Assembly (NCBI GenBank): GCA_026418615.1
Contig: JAOAAY010000011.1
Span: 1-64,000 of the forward strand
Direction of reading: 5' to 3'
Length of the DNA: 64,000 nt
From: Candidatus Sumerlaeaceae bacterium
Lineage (GTDB): Bacteria > Sumerlaeota > Sumerlaeia > Sumerlaeales > Sumerlaeaceae
In this document: positions 47,084 through 56,322 of the stretch, one piece after another
Numbering within the stretch: position 1 is the stretch's first letter
Layout of the letters: every line of letters starts with the position of its first letter
Made by a program: the position numbers and the translations under genes
The notes under the pieces: model-generated
What the model was told of the DNA's origin: nothing
The model's input: the letters and a program-made list of their open reading frames with translations, nothing else
Databases searched by the model: none

Positions 47084-48091
47084 ATGCGCCGCATTGCCGT
47101 GATCATCTTCGTTGTCCTGTTGGCGGTATTCAGCGTCGCCGCCACATTTTATGTTTCCTATCTTCAGGACCGTCGCAAACGCCCGGTGCCGCTGGCCGGG
47201 GACTCGGAGGTGCCCGAGGTGGTCAGTCCTGCTGATCTGTTGCAACCGCCGGCGGAGGTTGCCGACGCCGGGACATCTCCCACCGCCACGGCCGCGACGC
47301 CGGTTGCGCGGGAAGTCATTGTATATCCTGACTGGACACCGGGCAGCGACAGTGTCAAGGAGGCACGGCCTGTGAGCGACAATGGCGGCTATGTGCGGCC
47401 GCTCTGGTCGCCGGTCGGACTCGACATCGTCTTCACGCGGGCCGACGGGCGCGGGCTTTATGTCACCGCGCCTAACAAGCCTGATGTCCGCGTGCTGTCG
47501 AGCGATCCCGGCGTTGGGCGCGCGCCGCGATGGAACATAGACGGCATGAGCCTGCATGTGCGCGAGCCGGACGGACAGTATTCCAACATCATGATTACCG
47601 GCGAAAAATATCCGGCGCCACCGATTTTCGAAAAGGTTTTCGAGCGCGACGGCGTGATCTATTTCCAGCCCGATGTGGACCAGCCCCCGCGCCGCGTCTC
47701 CGGCAGTCAGGATCGCTTTCGCTCGCCCGTTCTGTCGCCGGACGAAACCCGCGTGGCGTACATTGGACTCCAAACAGGAATTTATTTGTCGCCCGTGGAC
47801 GGCTCGGAGGCCATCAGCGTGGGCCGTGGCTTCAACCCCTCCTGGCTGCCGGACTCCTCCGGAATTGTCTACGACATCCCTACGGGCGACGCCAACGCCG
47901 TGGTGGATGCCGACCTGTGGTACGCCTCGGCCGACGGAACAGAGCGGACGAACCTGACGAACACGCCCGGCGTCATGGAGGTCGAGCCGCATGTGTCTCA
48001 GGATGGCGAGCGGATCGCGTTCAGCAGCGGCGGCACGATCTATGTGGGACGCTTCGACCGGCCTGCGCGCGCTGTGACAACGCCGCGATGA
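47084..48091 (+). CDS. Membrane-anchored beta-propeller protein (PD40/TolB-like)
   Basis: A 335-aa protein with an N-terminal membrane anchor (MRRIAVIIFVVLLAVFSVAATFYV), a short linker (residues 25-90), and a domain with PD40-type repeats (VRPLWSPVGLDIVFTRADGRGLY, SPVLSPDETRVAYIG, EPHVSQDGERIAFSS). These form a six-bladed propeller like the C-terminal part of TolB. Function unknown. The frame also starts at a TTG (47036) overlapping the NTPase stop; I chose ATG 47084 because the anchor begins there. Confidence 0.75.
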   Translation: MRRIAVIIFVVLLAVFSVAATFYVSYLQDRRKRPVPLAGDSEVPEVVSPADLLQPPAEVADAGTSPTATAATPVAREVIVYPDWTPGSDSVKEARPVSDNGGYVRPLWSPVGLDIVFTRADGRGLYVTAPNKPDVRVLSSDPGVGRAPRWNIDGMSLHVREPDGQYSNIMITGEKYPAPPIFEKVFERDGVIYFQPDVDQPPRRVSGSQDRFRSPVLSPDETRVAYIGLQTGIYLSPVDGSEAISVGRGFNPSWLPDSSGIVYDIPTGDANAVVDADLWYASADGTERTNLTNTPGVMEVEPHVSQDGERIAFSSGGTIYVGRFDRPARAVTTPR

Positions 48092-48161
48092 ACGCTCTGC
48101 CGCCCATGAATGATGCAACAAGTGGCTGTTCCCAATTGTTTTTCCGGAGGTCCCCTGTCCC

Positions 48162-49442
48162 GTGATGTCGTCACGCTGGCTCCCCGTTGTTCCGGCCGCA
48201 GCGGCCGTTGCTTTTCTTTGCGCAGAACCGGCGCAAAGTTCCGACACAAAGGTCTCAACCGCCACCGTAGTGTTTGACGCGGCGGCCTCGACATCCACCG
48301 ACTTTCTCAGCGATGACGAATGGCGGCGGCTGCCGCGCGAGGAGCGCCGCCGGCGCGCCCGTGCCAGTTATCTCGCCCGCATCGAACCGACGGGCGTCGT
48401 CTCGGCCGAGCGGCTCGACCAATATATCCAGCGCTTTCGCGACACCAATGTGTATGACACCCGCCTGTACCTGTTCCGGGTGACGGCGCAAGTGGAGCCG
48501 GGGACGACCGGCACAGTCCGTCTGCGCGGGGAGGTCAATGTCCCGCAGTACCGCTCCGGTGTCGAGGAGTCTCTGCGGATGCTCGGCTTCACGGTGGCAG
48601 AGAACGCGATTGCCGTGCTGCCGGACGCATCGCTCGGCCCTGACAGATATGGGTTTGCCACCACGGCTGCCGCTACGCTCCGACGCGAGCCGCGCCACGA
48701 TGCCGAGCAGGTCAATTCCGTGGCCCGCGGCGGTTGGGTGCGGCTGTTGCGCCCAGCCCGGCCCGACGACATGGCCCGCGCCGGCGCCCGCCTCGAGGGA
48801 TCATGGTTCCTCGCCCAGACCTTCGAGGGATACCTCGGCTTCGTACCGGCGGAACAGATCCGCCGCGCTCCGAAACTCAGCGCCATTGCCGCCACACTCA
48901 CCCGACCTCTCGCGCTGCCGGAAACCGGCACCACCCTGCCGCTCGGCACGAACCTCGTATCCACGCCTGCCGGATATCGGGTCGGGGGCAGCGACGAGGC
49001 ATTGCCACCCGACGCGCCGATTGCGCCGTTGCACGGTGCGGCGCCAACCAAAGAGGAAATCCTCAAGACACTCGAGCCCCTGATGAATGTGAAATATGTT
49101 TGGGGCGGAGTGACCGATGGCGGCATTGATTGCTCCGGGTTGTCGCAGTTTTACTTCCGATCGCGGGGCATTGTGCTGCCCCGCGATGCCGTCCAGCAGG
49201 CCATCGTCGGGCAAATCGTCGCTTGGGGCCGCGATGTCGTGACCGACGCTCAGCCCGGCGACTTGATTTTCTTTGTCAGCGAACAGGGGCGTGTCAGCCA
49301 TGTCGCCATCTCGCTCGGCGGTGGTCAGATTGTCCACTCGTCCCGCGACCGCGTGAAACTCGGAACCCTCGACGACCGTGAGGACGAAACCGATGCGCGA
49401 AGCCTTGCCGAACGGGCACTGTTCGCCCGGCGGGTGTACTGA
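48162..49442 (+). CDS. NlpC/P60-family cell-wall hydrolase with SH3 region
   Basis: A 426-aa secreted protein. Residues 1-26 are a signal peptide. The middle (about 165-235) is SH3-like (TTAAATLRREPRHDAEQVNSVARGGWVRLL). The C-terminal domain (about 295-425) is NlpC/P60 with Cys324 in GIDCSGLSQF, His380 in RVSHVAISLGG and His392 in GQIVHSSRDRV, forming the catalytic triad. It likely cleaves peptide bonds in peptidoglycan. The start (GTG 48162) follows GGAGG at 48146-48150. Confidence 0.92.
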   Translation: MMSSRWLPVVPAAAAVAFLCAEPAQSSDTKVSTATVVFDAAASTSTDFLSDDEWRRLPREERRRRARASYLARIEPTGVVSAERLDQYIQRFRDTNVYDTRLYLFRVTAQVEPGTTGTVRLRGEVNVPQYRSGVEESLRMLGFTVAENAIAVLPDASLGPDRYGFATTAAATLRREPRHDAEQVNSVARGGWVRLLRPARPDDMARAGARLEGSWFLAQTFEGYLGFVPAEQIRRAPKLSAIAATLTRPLALPETGTTLPLGTNLVSTPAGYRVGGSDEALPPDAPIAPLHGAAPTKEEILKTLEPLMNVKYVWGGVTDGGIDCSGLSQFYFRSRGIVLPRDAVQQAIVGQIVAWGRDVVTDAQPGDLIFFVSEQGRVSHVAISLGGGQIVHSSRDRVKLGTLDDREDETDARSLAERALFARRVY

Positions 49443-49522
49443 GACCGCAGAGGCTGTTGACGCCAACCGCAAAAAAGCGCATCAAGTGCGGTTACATCAT
49501 CTTTCCCGGGAGAAACACCCCG

Positions 49523-50674
49523 ATGCCGCTGACCGTAGGCGCCCTTGCAGGCGTGGTGGATGAAATCGCTCCGTTCCGGCTGGCTTATGACTGGGATAAT
49601 GTCGGGCTGCTTTTGGGCAACCCGGACAGGCAGGTGTCGCGGGTTTTACTGGCACTCGAGGCCGATGCCGGCTCCATCGCCTCAGCGCGCCGGCTCGGGT
49701 GCGAAGTCATCCTGAGTCACCATCCGCTCATCTTCCGGCCGTTGCGCCACCTGCGCTATGATTCGCCCCAAGTGCGCCTGATCGCGGAATTGGTGCGTGC
49801 GGACATCGCGCTCATCGCGGCCCACACAAATCTCGACCGCGTCGTTCATGGGACGAGCGGCGCCCTGGCGGCTCGCCTCGGACTGCGCAATGTTCGCGTC
49901 TTCGCGCCTGCGCCGGATCAGGATCTGTTCAAATTCACGGTTTTTGTGCCGCACGACTACACGCCAAAGATTATCGAAGCGATCCATCGCGGTGGCGGCG
50001 GACGCATCGGCAACTACACGCACTGCACCTTCCGATCGCCCGGCACAGGCACCTATGTGCCCGGCGAGAACGCCAAGCCTTTTGCCGGCAGCCACGGCCA
50101 ACTCGAGGAGGCTGCCGAGGACCGGCTGGAGGCTGTCGTGCCAAGGCGTGCGTTGGGCGCACTCCTGCGCGAGGTGCGCCAGGCTCATCCCTACGAGGAA
50201 ATGGCTTACGATGTTTATCCCCTTGCCAACACAAATCCGGCGCACGGCGATGGCGCACTCGGCGAGTTGCCTGCCCGAACCACGGTGGGGCGGCTGGCTG
50301 CGCAATTGCATGGTTTATGCGGCGCCGATGCGACGGCAGTCGTCGGCGACACGGCCGCGCCCGTGCGCACAGTAGCCATTTTCACGGGCAGCGGCGGCTC
50401 CAGCCTCGGGCAAATTCCCCCGGGGACAGCCGATGTGATCATTACCGGGGAACTGGGCTATCACCAAGCATGCGAGGCCCGCGACCGCGGTCAGGCGGTG
50501 ATCTGTCTCGGCCATGCGGCTTCAGAAAAAATCTTTGCCAGCCACCTGCGCGCAGTCCTCGCTGCTCATCCTGCGGTGCGTGCCGCGCAACTGAAACTCG
50601 AGGTGTACGAGGATTTTCCCGATCCGCTGCAAGTCGTGGCCGCCGCGAAACCACGCCGCCGGAGAAAACGCTGA
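49523..50674 (+). CDS. Nif3/YbgI-family dinuclear-metal protein
   Basis: A 383-aa Nif3-family protein with a GTP-cyclohydrolase-I-like fold and a dinuclear metal centre: SHHPLIF near the N-terminus, HTNLD in the middle, and ITGELGYHQACEARDRGQ and GHAASEKIF near the C-terminus. Function in bacteria is not settled. The ATG at 49523 follows GGGAGA. The stop overlaps the CdsZ-type start by 1 nt (TGATG). Confidence 0.9.
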   Translation: MPLTVGALAGVVDEIAPFRLAYDWDNVGLLLGNPDRQVSRVLLALEADAGSIASARRLGCEVILSHHPLIFRPLRHLRYDSPQVRLIAELVRADIALIAAHTNLDRVVHGTSGALAARLGLRNVRVFAPAPDQDLFKFTVFVPHDYTPKIIEAIHRGGGGRIGNYTHCTFRSPGTGTYVPGENAKPFAGSHGQLEEAAEDRLEAVVPRRALGALLREVRQAHPYEEMAYDVYPLANTNPAHGDGALGELPARTTVGRLAAQLHGLCGADATAVVGDTAAPVRTVAIFTGSGGSSLGQIPPGTADVIITGELGYHQACEARDRGQAVICLGHAASEKIFASHLRAVLAAHPAVRAAQLKLEVYEDFPDPLQVVAAAKPRRRRKR

Positions 50675-51393
50675 TGCTTACCCTGATCGAACGCCTTCGT
50701 GATCTTCAGCAGATGGATGCCGAGTTGCGCAAACTCGAATCCGAACAGCGCGCGCTGCCTGCACAAATTGATCGCCACCGGAAGGAAATCGCCCGGCGGG
50801 CAGCGGAGATTGCACATCTCGAAGCGCGCCGCAGGGAAACTGCCGTCAGGCGACAAACACTCGAGTCAGATTTGAAAACCCGCGAAGCCCAAGCCACGAA
50901 ATTTCGCCAGCAGCAATTGCTGGTGCGCACGCCCAAGGAACTCGACGCGATCACTCACGAGATAGAAAAGTGCGAATCCGACATTTCGCGGCTGGAGGAT
51001 GAGATTCTCGCGCTGATTGAGTCAGAGGAAAAACTGGCCGCCGAGTTGGCGCGGCTGGAGGCGGCGCGCCGCACACAGGATGAGCATTCAGCAGAGCAAA
51101 TCCGCATTCTCGAAGCCCTCCTCGCGGAGAAGGAGCAACTCGCCAGAACTCTCCGGGCCGATCGAACCGCTGCGCTCGAACGCCTCGATGAGTCGCTGCG
51201 TCCAACTTATGAATGGCTGCTGAAAACCCACGGCCCGACCGCGGTGGTCAAACTCGATGGCGAGGCCTGCGGCGGCTGCGGCGCCCTTTTGCCCGCAAGC
51301 CTTGCCATGCGCGTTGGTACCGATGAAAAACCTCACCAATGTCCGCACTGTAACCGGTTCTTGTTCCGACCCGCGGGCCTTGGATCGTCGTGA
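50674..51393 (+). CDS. C4-type zinc-ribbon / coiled-coil protein (CdsZ/DUF164 family)
   Basis: A 239-aa protein: an antiparallel coiled coil over residues 5-185 (EREIAHLEAR-type pattern; the real text is IDRHRKEIARRAAEIAHLEAR), followed by a C4 zinc ribbon (CGGCGALLP and QCPHCNRFLF). It belongs to the zf-RING_7/CdsZ family, implicated in regulation in chlamydiae. It is translationally coupled to Nif3. The candidate oriC begins just after it. Confidence 0.85.
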   Translation: MLTLIERLRDLQQMDAELRKLESEQRALPAQIDRHRKEIARRAAEIAHLEARRRETAVRRQTLESDLKTREAQATKFRQQQLLVRTPKELDAITHEIEKCESDISRLEDEILALIESEEKLAAELARLEAARRTQDEHSAEQIRILEALLAEKEQLARTLRADRTAALERLDESLRPTYEWLLKTHGPTAVVKLDGEACGGCGALLPASLAMRVGTDEKPHQCPHCNRFLFRPAGLGSS

Positions 51394-51455
51394 CCGTTTC
51401 GAGGTTCATCAACCTTCACACAACCCCTCCCAGCCTGTGGAGAACCTTGTGGATT

Positions 51456-51464
51456 TGTGGATAA
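51456..51464 (-). promoter_or_regulatory. DnaA box, perfect match
   Basis: TGTGGATAA on the plus strand equals TTATCCACA on the minus strand, the canonical DnaA box. It lies in a run of three boxes from 51436 to 51464. Confidence 0.85.
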
Positions 51465-51541
51465 GATGGCCAATTTCATCATTCTGTAACAGGGCTTCTC
51501 CCCCCGGATTAGCCTCGAGCCCGCACCAATTCATGGTCGGT

Positions 51542-51550
51542 TTATCCACA
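51542..51550 (+). promoter_or_regulatory. DnaA box, perfect match
   Basis: TTATCCACA, the canonical DnaA box, 78 bp from the minus-strand perfect box and 111 bp before the start of the AT-rich block. Confidence 0.85.
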
Positions 51551-51660
51551 GACTTTTGGACGGCTTGTGAAGAATTTGCCGAGTGTCATGGCAAAGTCGA
51601 ATCTGGCGTTCCCAACATGTGGAAATCTCGGACATTCCCCCACGGTTTGCTCACAAGGGA

Positions 51661-51780
51661 AATCACATCTTAATTACTGATTTGCTTATACTTACGAGAC
51701 TTACACCAAGACTCACAGCCTCTTATAAAAGTACTGTTTCTCATACTCATCATCAACTATTTTTCAATACTCAAAAAAAG
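51661..51780. other. Putative DNA unwinding element of oriC
   Basis: An AT-rich block, about 31% GC over 120 bp by hand count, bounded by DnaA boxes on both sides. It includes a run of seven A near 51773-51779. Confidence 0.65.
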
Positions 51781-51859
51781 AAGGTTCGTAGGTAGTCTTC
51801 CACAGGATATCCACAGGCTCTCATGGTTCTTGCGGTGCCTAAACGCTGCCTAACGGCGC

Positions 51860-52108
51860 TTAGTTCCAGCGTAATTGGTGGTCCCCACCGCACCGGTAAC
51901 GGCCCGGGCCCTCGCGTTCCTTGTTTACGCACCCGCCTCGATAGGTGCATTCGTCTTTGGCGGTGCGGTAGGGGCACCGCTCATGCTTTTTCTCTTCGAT
52001 GGAATGAGCAATTTCCGTGAGGGTCTGCTGCAACTCGCTGAGGGCCTTGCGCAGGCGCTCCACACGCTCGGGGTCGGGAGGAACGGCCGGGTCGCGGGGC
52101 GTTTTCAT
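51860..52108 (-). CDS. Small Cys-rich protein coupled to the RACo gene
   Basis: An 82-aa protein: a helical N-terminal half (ERVERLRKALSELQQTLTEIA) and a C-terminal half with four Cys (ERCPYRTAKDECTYRGGCVN and YRCGGDHQ) that could bind zinc or a cluster. Its ATG overlaps the stop of the RACo-type gene by 4 nt (52105-52108), which is strong evidence for translation. Its stop marks the right edge of the candidate oriC. I do not recognise its family. Confidence 0.7.
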   Translation of the reverse strand: MKTPRDPAVPPDPERVERLRKALSELQQTLTEIAHSIEEKKHERCPYRTAKDECTYRGGCVNKEREGPGRYRCGGDHQLRWN

Positions 52109-53997
52109 TCTAAAGCCCTGCCGCGGGCATGAGCGAGGGCCGGGCTGTCGTGGAAACCCATCGCGTCTGCAAAAGCATCTTGATAGTCGTCGCGTCCGCC
52201 CAACTCAAGATACCCGGCAGTTTCGCGCACGCGGTCGGCTCGTTCGCGCGCGCTGGCATCTACCAGCACCATCCGGGCTCCCACGCCGGCCGCGTTTCCA
52301 ACAAACAAAACCCGCTCAGGATCCACCGGCGGAACAAGCCCGATATCAATGGCACTCGTCTTCCGAACGAACTGTCCGAAAGCCCCGGCGATCAGGACTT
52401 CATCCAAATCGGCATAGGTCAGCCCCATCTCTTGCATCAGGATCATGGCTCCGGCATGGATGGAGCCCTTGACCAATTGCAGTTGGCGCACATCGATCGC
52501 GGATAATAGGACCGGATAGCCATGTTCGGACTCGTGCGGATGCGAGAGAATGACGGCGCTATGGCCTACTTCGCCATGGAGTAAACGCGCTGCCAAAAGC
52601 GGGAAGCGGTGTTCATCGAGCGCCTCGCGACCCAGCATCCGGCCAGTTGCGTTGACGATGCCTGTTCGGAGCAGAACCGCAACGCCGTCAATCAAGCCCG
52701 AACCGCAGAGGCCTCGGGCAGGCACCCCTCCAAGAACATGGATAGCCAGGTCGCCGCGCGGTCGAAGCGAGACGCGGTCAATGGCCCCCGGAGCCGCACG
52801 CATCCCGTGACGAATGTTGGCACCCTCAAAAGCCGGCCCGGCCGCCGTTGAAGTGGTCAGCATCCGCCCTTGATGAACCAAGACAATCTCGGAATTAGTC
52901 CCCAGATCAATGAAAAGAACAGTTTTCTGAGTCTGATCGAGACCGGTGGCGATGATACCGGCTACCGTGTCTGCACCGACATTGCTCCGGATCATGGGCA
53001 GTAGGAGAATGCGTCCGGCCGGGTGAATCTTCAGGCGCAGGTCGGCCGCGGCCACATCGAGCGAACGCGTCCAAACCCCCACATAGGGCGACTGACCCAA
53101 AGGCCGCAGGTCGGCGCCGACCACCGTATGCAGCATGGCGGGATTACCGGCAATCGCCATCAACACAATGGCTGATGGCTCGATCGTCGCTTCCGCAGTC
53201 AGTCGCAAAACAAGATCATTCAGGGCGCCGATGATGCACTCGTGTAAGCGCTCATTGCCGGCCTCCTCAGTTTGCGCGAACGAGATCCGGGAAATGACAT
53301 CGGCGCCAAACTGCACCTGCGGGTTGAGCATGGAGGCCGAGGTGATGACAGCGCCGGTCTCGAGATCCACGAGAGCCGCTGCCACCGAGGTCGAGCCGAC
53401 ATCCACAGCCACGCCGACAAGTCGCGTAGGCGATGCGCTTGAAGCCGGACTGATGCTGATGATGTGATCGCGCGTCGCGATGAGGTCCACCGTGCGGTGG
53501 GCCAACTCCACGATTCCAGACACACGGCGCATCTGATCGAGAGACAGATGCGCTTGGAAGCCTTGGTCGAATTCGCGCGCAAGCGAGTCTTCAATGGACC
53601 ACTGATAATCCAAATCCGGCTCCGGCAGGAGGAGCCTGCGGCGGATTGCATGAGGTGTAAAGCCGGCGGCAAACAAATCGTCGGGCCCGAAGCCCTTGGC
53701 ACTGCCGACGCGCGAGACGGTCGGCACTTCAATGCGCGCCGGGGCGTCAATAACACATTGGCAACTGAGGCGCCAGCCATCGTTGAGTTCTTCCGCACTC
53801 AACAGGCGGGCCTCCGCCTCCGTTGGCGCAGGAGCGCCCCCGAGGAAGCGCACTCGGCATTTACCACAACTGGCCCGCGCGCCGCACGGATGATCAATCA
53901 GCACCTCAGCGCATGCCGCTGCATCCGACACCGGAGTCGGTTCAGGCAGCGTCACCGTACGCTGTTCCGGTAAAAAAACGACCTCCACGGGGGTCAT
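52105..53997 (-). CDS. Corrinoid-activating ferredoxin/ASKHA ATPase (RACo/RamA type)
   Basis: A 630-aa ATP-dependent reactivator of corrinoid proteins. The N-terminal ferredoxin-like domain has [19 protein letters not shown] and LSCQC, the four cysteines of a 2Fe-2S cluster. The C-terminal ASKHA ATPase domain has [33 protein letters not shown] and [12 protein letters not shown]. Such proteins return inactive Co(II) corrinoid to Co(I). It overlaps the corrinoid protein by 4 nt (53994-53997) and the Cys-rich gene by 4 nt at the other end. Confidence 0.93.
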   Translation of the reverse strand: MTPVEVVFLPEQRTVTLPEPTPVSDAAACAEVLIDHPCGARASCGKCRVRFLGGAPAPTEAEARLLSAEELNDGWRLSCQCVIDAPARIEVPTVSRVGSAKGFGPDDLFAAGFTPHAIRRRLLLPEPDLDYQWSIEDSLAREFDQGFQAHLSLDQMRRVSGIVELAHRTVDLIATRDHIISISPASSASPTRLVGVAVDVGSTSVAAALVDLETGAVITSASMLNPQVQFGADVISRISFAQTEEAGNERLHECIIGALNDLVLRLTAEATIEPSAIVLMAIAGNPAMLHTVVGADLRPLGQSPYVGVWTRSLDVAAADLRLKIHPAGRILLLPMIRSNVGADTVAGIIATGLDQTQKTVLFIDLGTNSEIVLVHQGRMLTTSTAAGPAFEGANIRHGMRAAPGAIDRVSLRPRGDLAIHVLGGVPARGLCGSGLIDGVAVLLRTGIVNATGRMLGREALDEHRFPLLAARLLHGEVGHSAVILSHPHESEHGYPVLLSAIDVRQLQLVKGSIHAGAMILMQEMGLTYADLDEVLIAGAFGQFVRKTSAIDIGLVPPVDPERVLFVGNAAGVGARMVLVDASARERADRVRETAGYLELGGRDDYQDAFADAMGFHDSPALAHARGRALE

Positions 53998-54653
53998 GGT
54001 GCCGGCAATCCAGCCTTGACCTGCTCCAGCAAAGCAAGACCGACCTGCACGGCCTCGCTAGCGTCCTTACCATAGCCGTCGGCGCCAATCTTGGCGGCCC
54101 ATTCGCGCCCGACCGGCGCTCCGCCGACCATGACCTTCATGTGCTCGAGATAACCTTTCTCGCGCAACTCATCAATGTTCTTCTTCATTTGCGGCATGGT
54201 GGTTGTGAGCAGGGCCGACATGCCCAGCAGATGGGGCTTATGCTCCTCGATCGCCGCGATGAACTTCTGAAGGCTTGTGTTGACGCCAAGGTCAATAACC
54301 TCAAAGCCTGCGCCACGCATCATCATGCCCACCAAGTTCTTTCCGATGTCGTGGATGTCACCCTTGACGGTTCCGATCACGAGTCGGCCCACGGGTTCGA
54401 TGCCGCAGGCAGCAAAGATGGGTTCGAGGTGCGCCAGACCTGCTTTCATGGCGCGGGCGGCGACAAGCACTTCGGGCACGAAAATGATGTTATCGCGGAA
54501 GCGCTCACCGACGACTTTCATGCCCGCGATGAGACCTTCTTCAAGAATCACCTCCGCGGCCACTCCCTCATCGAGCGCCGCGCGCACCAGTTCGGAAACG
54601 GTTTCGTGCTTGCCGTCAATGAGTGCCGCTGCAATTGCGCCAAGGTCTGCCAT
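53994..54653 (-). CDS. Methyltransferase corrinoid protein (MtxC family)
   Basis: A 219-aa cobalamin-binding protein of the MtaC/MtbC/MtmC type. The N-terminal helical cap runs to about residue 90. The B12 domain has the lower-axial histidine in [16 protein letters not shown] (D-x-H-x-x-G), then [22 protein letters not shown] and [23 protein letters not shown]. It carries methyl groups between a substrate-specific methyltransferase (MtxB) and an acceptor (MtxA). Neither gene is in the window, so the methyl donor is unknown. Confidence 0.95.
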   Translation of the reverse strand: MADLGAIAAALIDGKHETVSELVRAALDEGVAAEVILEEGLIAGMKVVGERFRDNIIFVPEVLVAARAMKAGLAHLEPIFAACGIEPVGRLVIGTVKGDIHDIGKNLVGMMMRGAGFEVIDLGVNTSLQKFIAAIEEHKPHLLGMSALLTTTMPQMKKNIDELREKGYLEHMKVMVGGAPVGREWAAKIGADGYGKDASEAVQVGLALLEQVKAGLPAP

Positions 54654-54899
54654 GTGGATGGATACCGCCCGCTGAAATCAGGATACTTTCTGTACCAATT
54701 TTCGCGAATTCCCTTTGCGGACGATGAAACGAAAGAATGGTACCGGCCGTCCTCCCTTGGGAGCGACAAGGCGTCTCGCCGACGGAGCCCAGACGCATGC
54801 GCAAAAAAGAATCCATCCGTTGACGCCCGGGATGTGCTACCGCAGGAGCATGTGCCAAACCGCTTGATTTTGTATCCCGTCACTCCCGGTATCGGCCGT

Positions 54900-55631
54900 A
54901 TGGCTGCTCGTGGTCCGTATAAGCGTGTTCTGCTCAAGATCTCCGGCGAGGCCCTGAAGGGGTCCCTCGACTTCGGGATTGACTACCAATTTGTGAACCG
55001 CCTCGCGGCGGATCTTGCCTCGATTATTCGCGACACGGGAGTTGCGTTGGGCGTGGTCATTGGCGGCGGGAATTTCATCCGCGGTTCGAAACAGGAGGAG
55101 ATTGACCGTGCCGTCGCCGACTATATGGGGATGCTTTCCACGGTTATCAATGCGATGGCACTGCAAGCCGTGTTTGAGAAACACGGCATGGAAACCCGCG
55201 TGCTGAGCGCCATTGATATCCACGAGGTGGCGGAGCCGTACATTCGGCGCCGCGCGATCCGGCACTTGGAGAAAGGTCGCGTCGTGATTTTTGCCGGCGG
55301 GACGGGCAATCCGTTTTTCACGACGGACACGGCTGCGGCGCTGCGGGGCGCCGAGATGGACGCCGAGATCATTCTCAAAGCGACGAATGTGGATGGGGTT
55401 TACTCGGCCGATCCGCGCACCGATCCCAACGCGACCCTCTATCGCGAGGTCACCTATGGCGAAGCGCTGGCGCGCGATTTGCGGGTGATGGACGCGACAG
55501 CCATCTCGATGTGCCGCGAAAACAGCATTCCCATTGTTGTTTTCAACCTGCACGAGCCAGCAAGCATCAGGCGAGTCATCATGGGCGAAGAAATCGGAAC
55601 CTATGTCGGAGGAGACGGCTATGCCACTTGA
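54900..55631 (+). CDS. pyrH: Uridylate kinase
   Basis: A 243-aa hexameric UMP kinase converting UMP to UDP. Features are [15 protein letters not shown] at the start, [31 protein letters not shown] and [10 protein letters not shown]. The ATG at 54900 gives the typical [13 protein letters not shown] start; a GTG at 54852 is in frame but too close to its AGGAG. Its end overlaps frr by 11 nt. pyrH-frr adjacency is conserved in most bacteria. Confidence 0.96.
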   Translation: MAARGPYKRVLLKISGEALKGSLDFGIDYQFVNRLAADLASIIRDTGVALGVVIGGGNFIRGSKQEEIDRAVADYMGMLSTVINAMALQAVFEKHGMETRVLSAIDIHEVAEPYIRRRAIRHLEKGRVVIFAGGTGNPFFTTDTAAALRGAEMDAEIILKATNVDGVYSADPRTDPNATLYREVTYGEALARDLRVMDATAISMCRENSIPIVVFNLHEPASIRRVIMGEEIGTYVGGDGYAT

Positions 55632-56181
55632 AAAGATTTATAAAGAGTCGCAGGAAAAGATGCACAAGGCCGTGGAGGCCGTGGACCGCGAATTTTCAAC
55701 GCTGCGCACAGGCCGTGCGTCAGTGGCCCTTGTAGACGGGATCCAAGTGGACGCCTACGGATCGAAACTGCCGCTCAAGCAGGTCGCGACGATCTCCACT
55801 CCGGACGCGCGTTCGATTCTCATCCAGCCGTTCGACAAGAACCAGATGCACGCCATCGAGAAGGCCATTATCGCGGCCAATATTGGTTTGACGCCGAACA
55901 ACGACGGCAAGGCCGTGCGGCTGAACATCCCCCCGCTGACGGAGGAGCGGCGCAAGGATCTCGTGAAACTTGCCAAAAAAATGGCCGAGGAAGGCCGCGT
56001 GGCCGTGCGCAACATCCGCCGCCATGCCAATGACGAGATCAAGAGAATCCAGAAAAACCACGAAATCACCGAGGACGACGAACAACGGGCCCATCAAAAG
56101 TTGCAGGAACTGACAGACAAGTACATTGCCGAGGTGGACGCGCTGCTCGAGCGTAAAACCAAGGAAATCATGGAAGTATGA
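55621..56181 (+). CDS. frr: Ribosome-recycling factor
   Basis: A 186-aa translation factor that splits post-termination ribosomes with EF-G. Landmarks are [34 protein letters not shown] and [29 protein letters not shown]. The ATG at 55621 follows GGAGGAG at 55608-55614. Overlapped by pyrH at its start. Confidence 0.97.
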   Translation: MPLEKIYKESQEKMHKAVEAVDREFSTLRTGRASVALVDGIQVDAYGSKLPLKQVATISTPDARSILIQPFDKNQMHAIEKAIIAANIGLTPNNDGKAVRLNIPPLTEERRKDLVKLAKKMAEEGRVAVRNIRRHANDEIKRIQKNHEITEDDEQRAHQKLQELTDKYIAEVDALLERKTKEIMEV

Positions 56182-56322
56182 CGCGGGATAACCGTTGACG
56201 AAGCCAGTCGTTCGCCTCATACTTCGCAGCGTGAGGCATCTCAACCAGCGAATTCCATCCGCGAGATGGTCCACGGCGGTTTTCTCGCGGAGGGGGGAGG
56301 GTGGTCGTCTGGTGAGCACGGC

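Larger units (their letters stand above)
51394..51859. other. Candidate chromosomal replication origin (oriC)
   Basis: A 466-bp non-coding stretch with clustered DnaA boxes and an AT-rich block. Perfect boxes (TTATCCACA) lie at 51456-51464 (minus strand) and 51542-51550 (plus). One-mismatch boxes are TGTGGAGAA at 51436-51444 and ATATCCACA at 51807-51815. Two-mismatch boxes lie at 51448-51456, 51618-51626 and 51796-51804. Between them, 51661-51780 is about 31% GC by hand count, in a region otherwise well above 60%. Boxes flank this putative unwinding element on both sides. parABS lies about 16 kb away. dnaA itself is not present. Confidence 0.8.
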
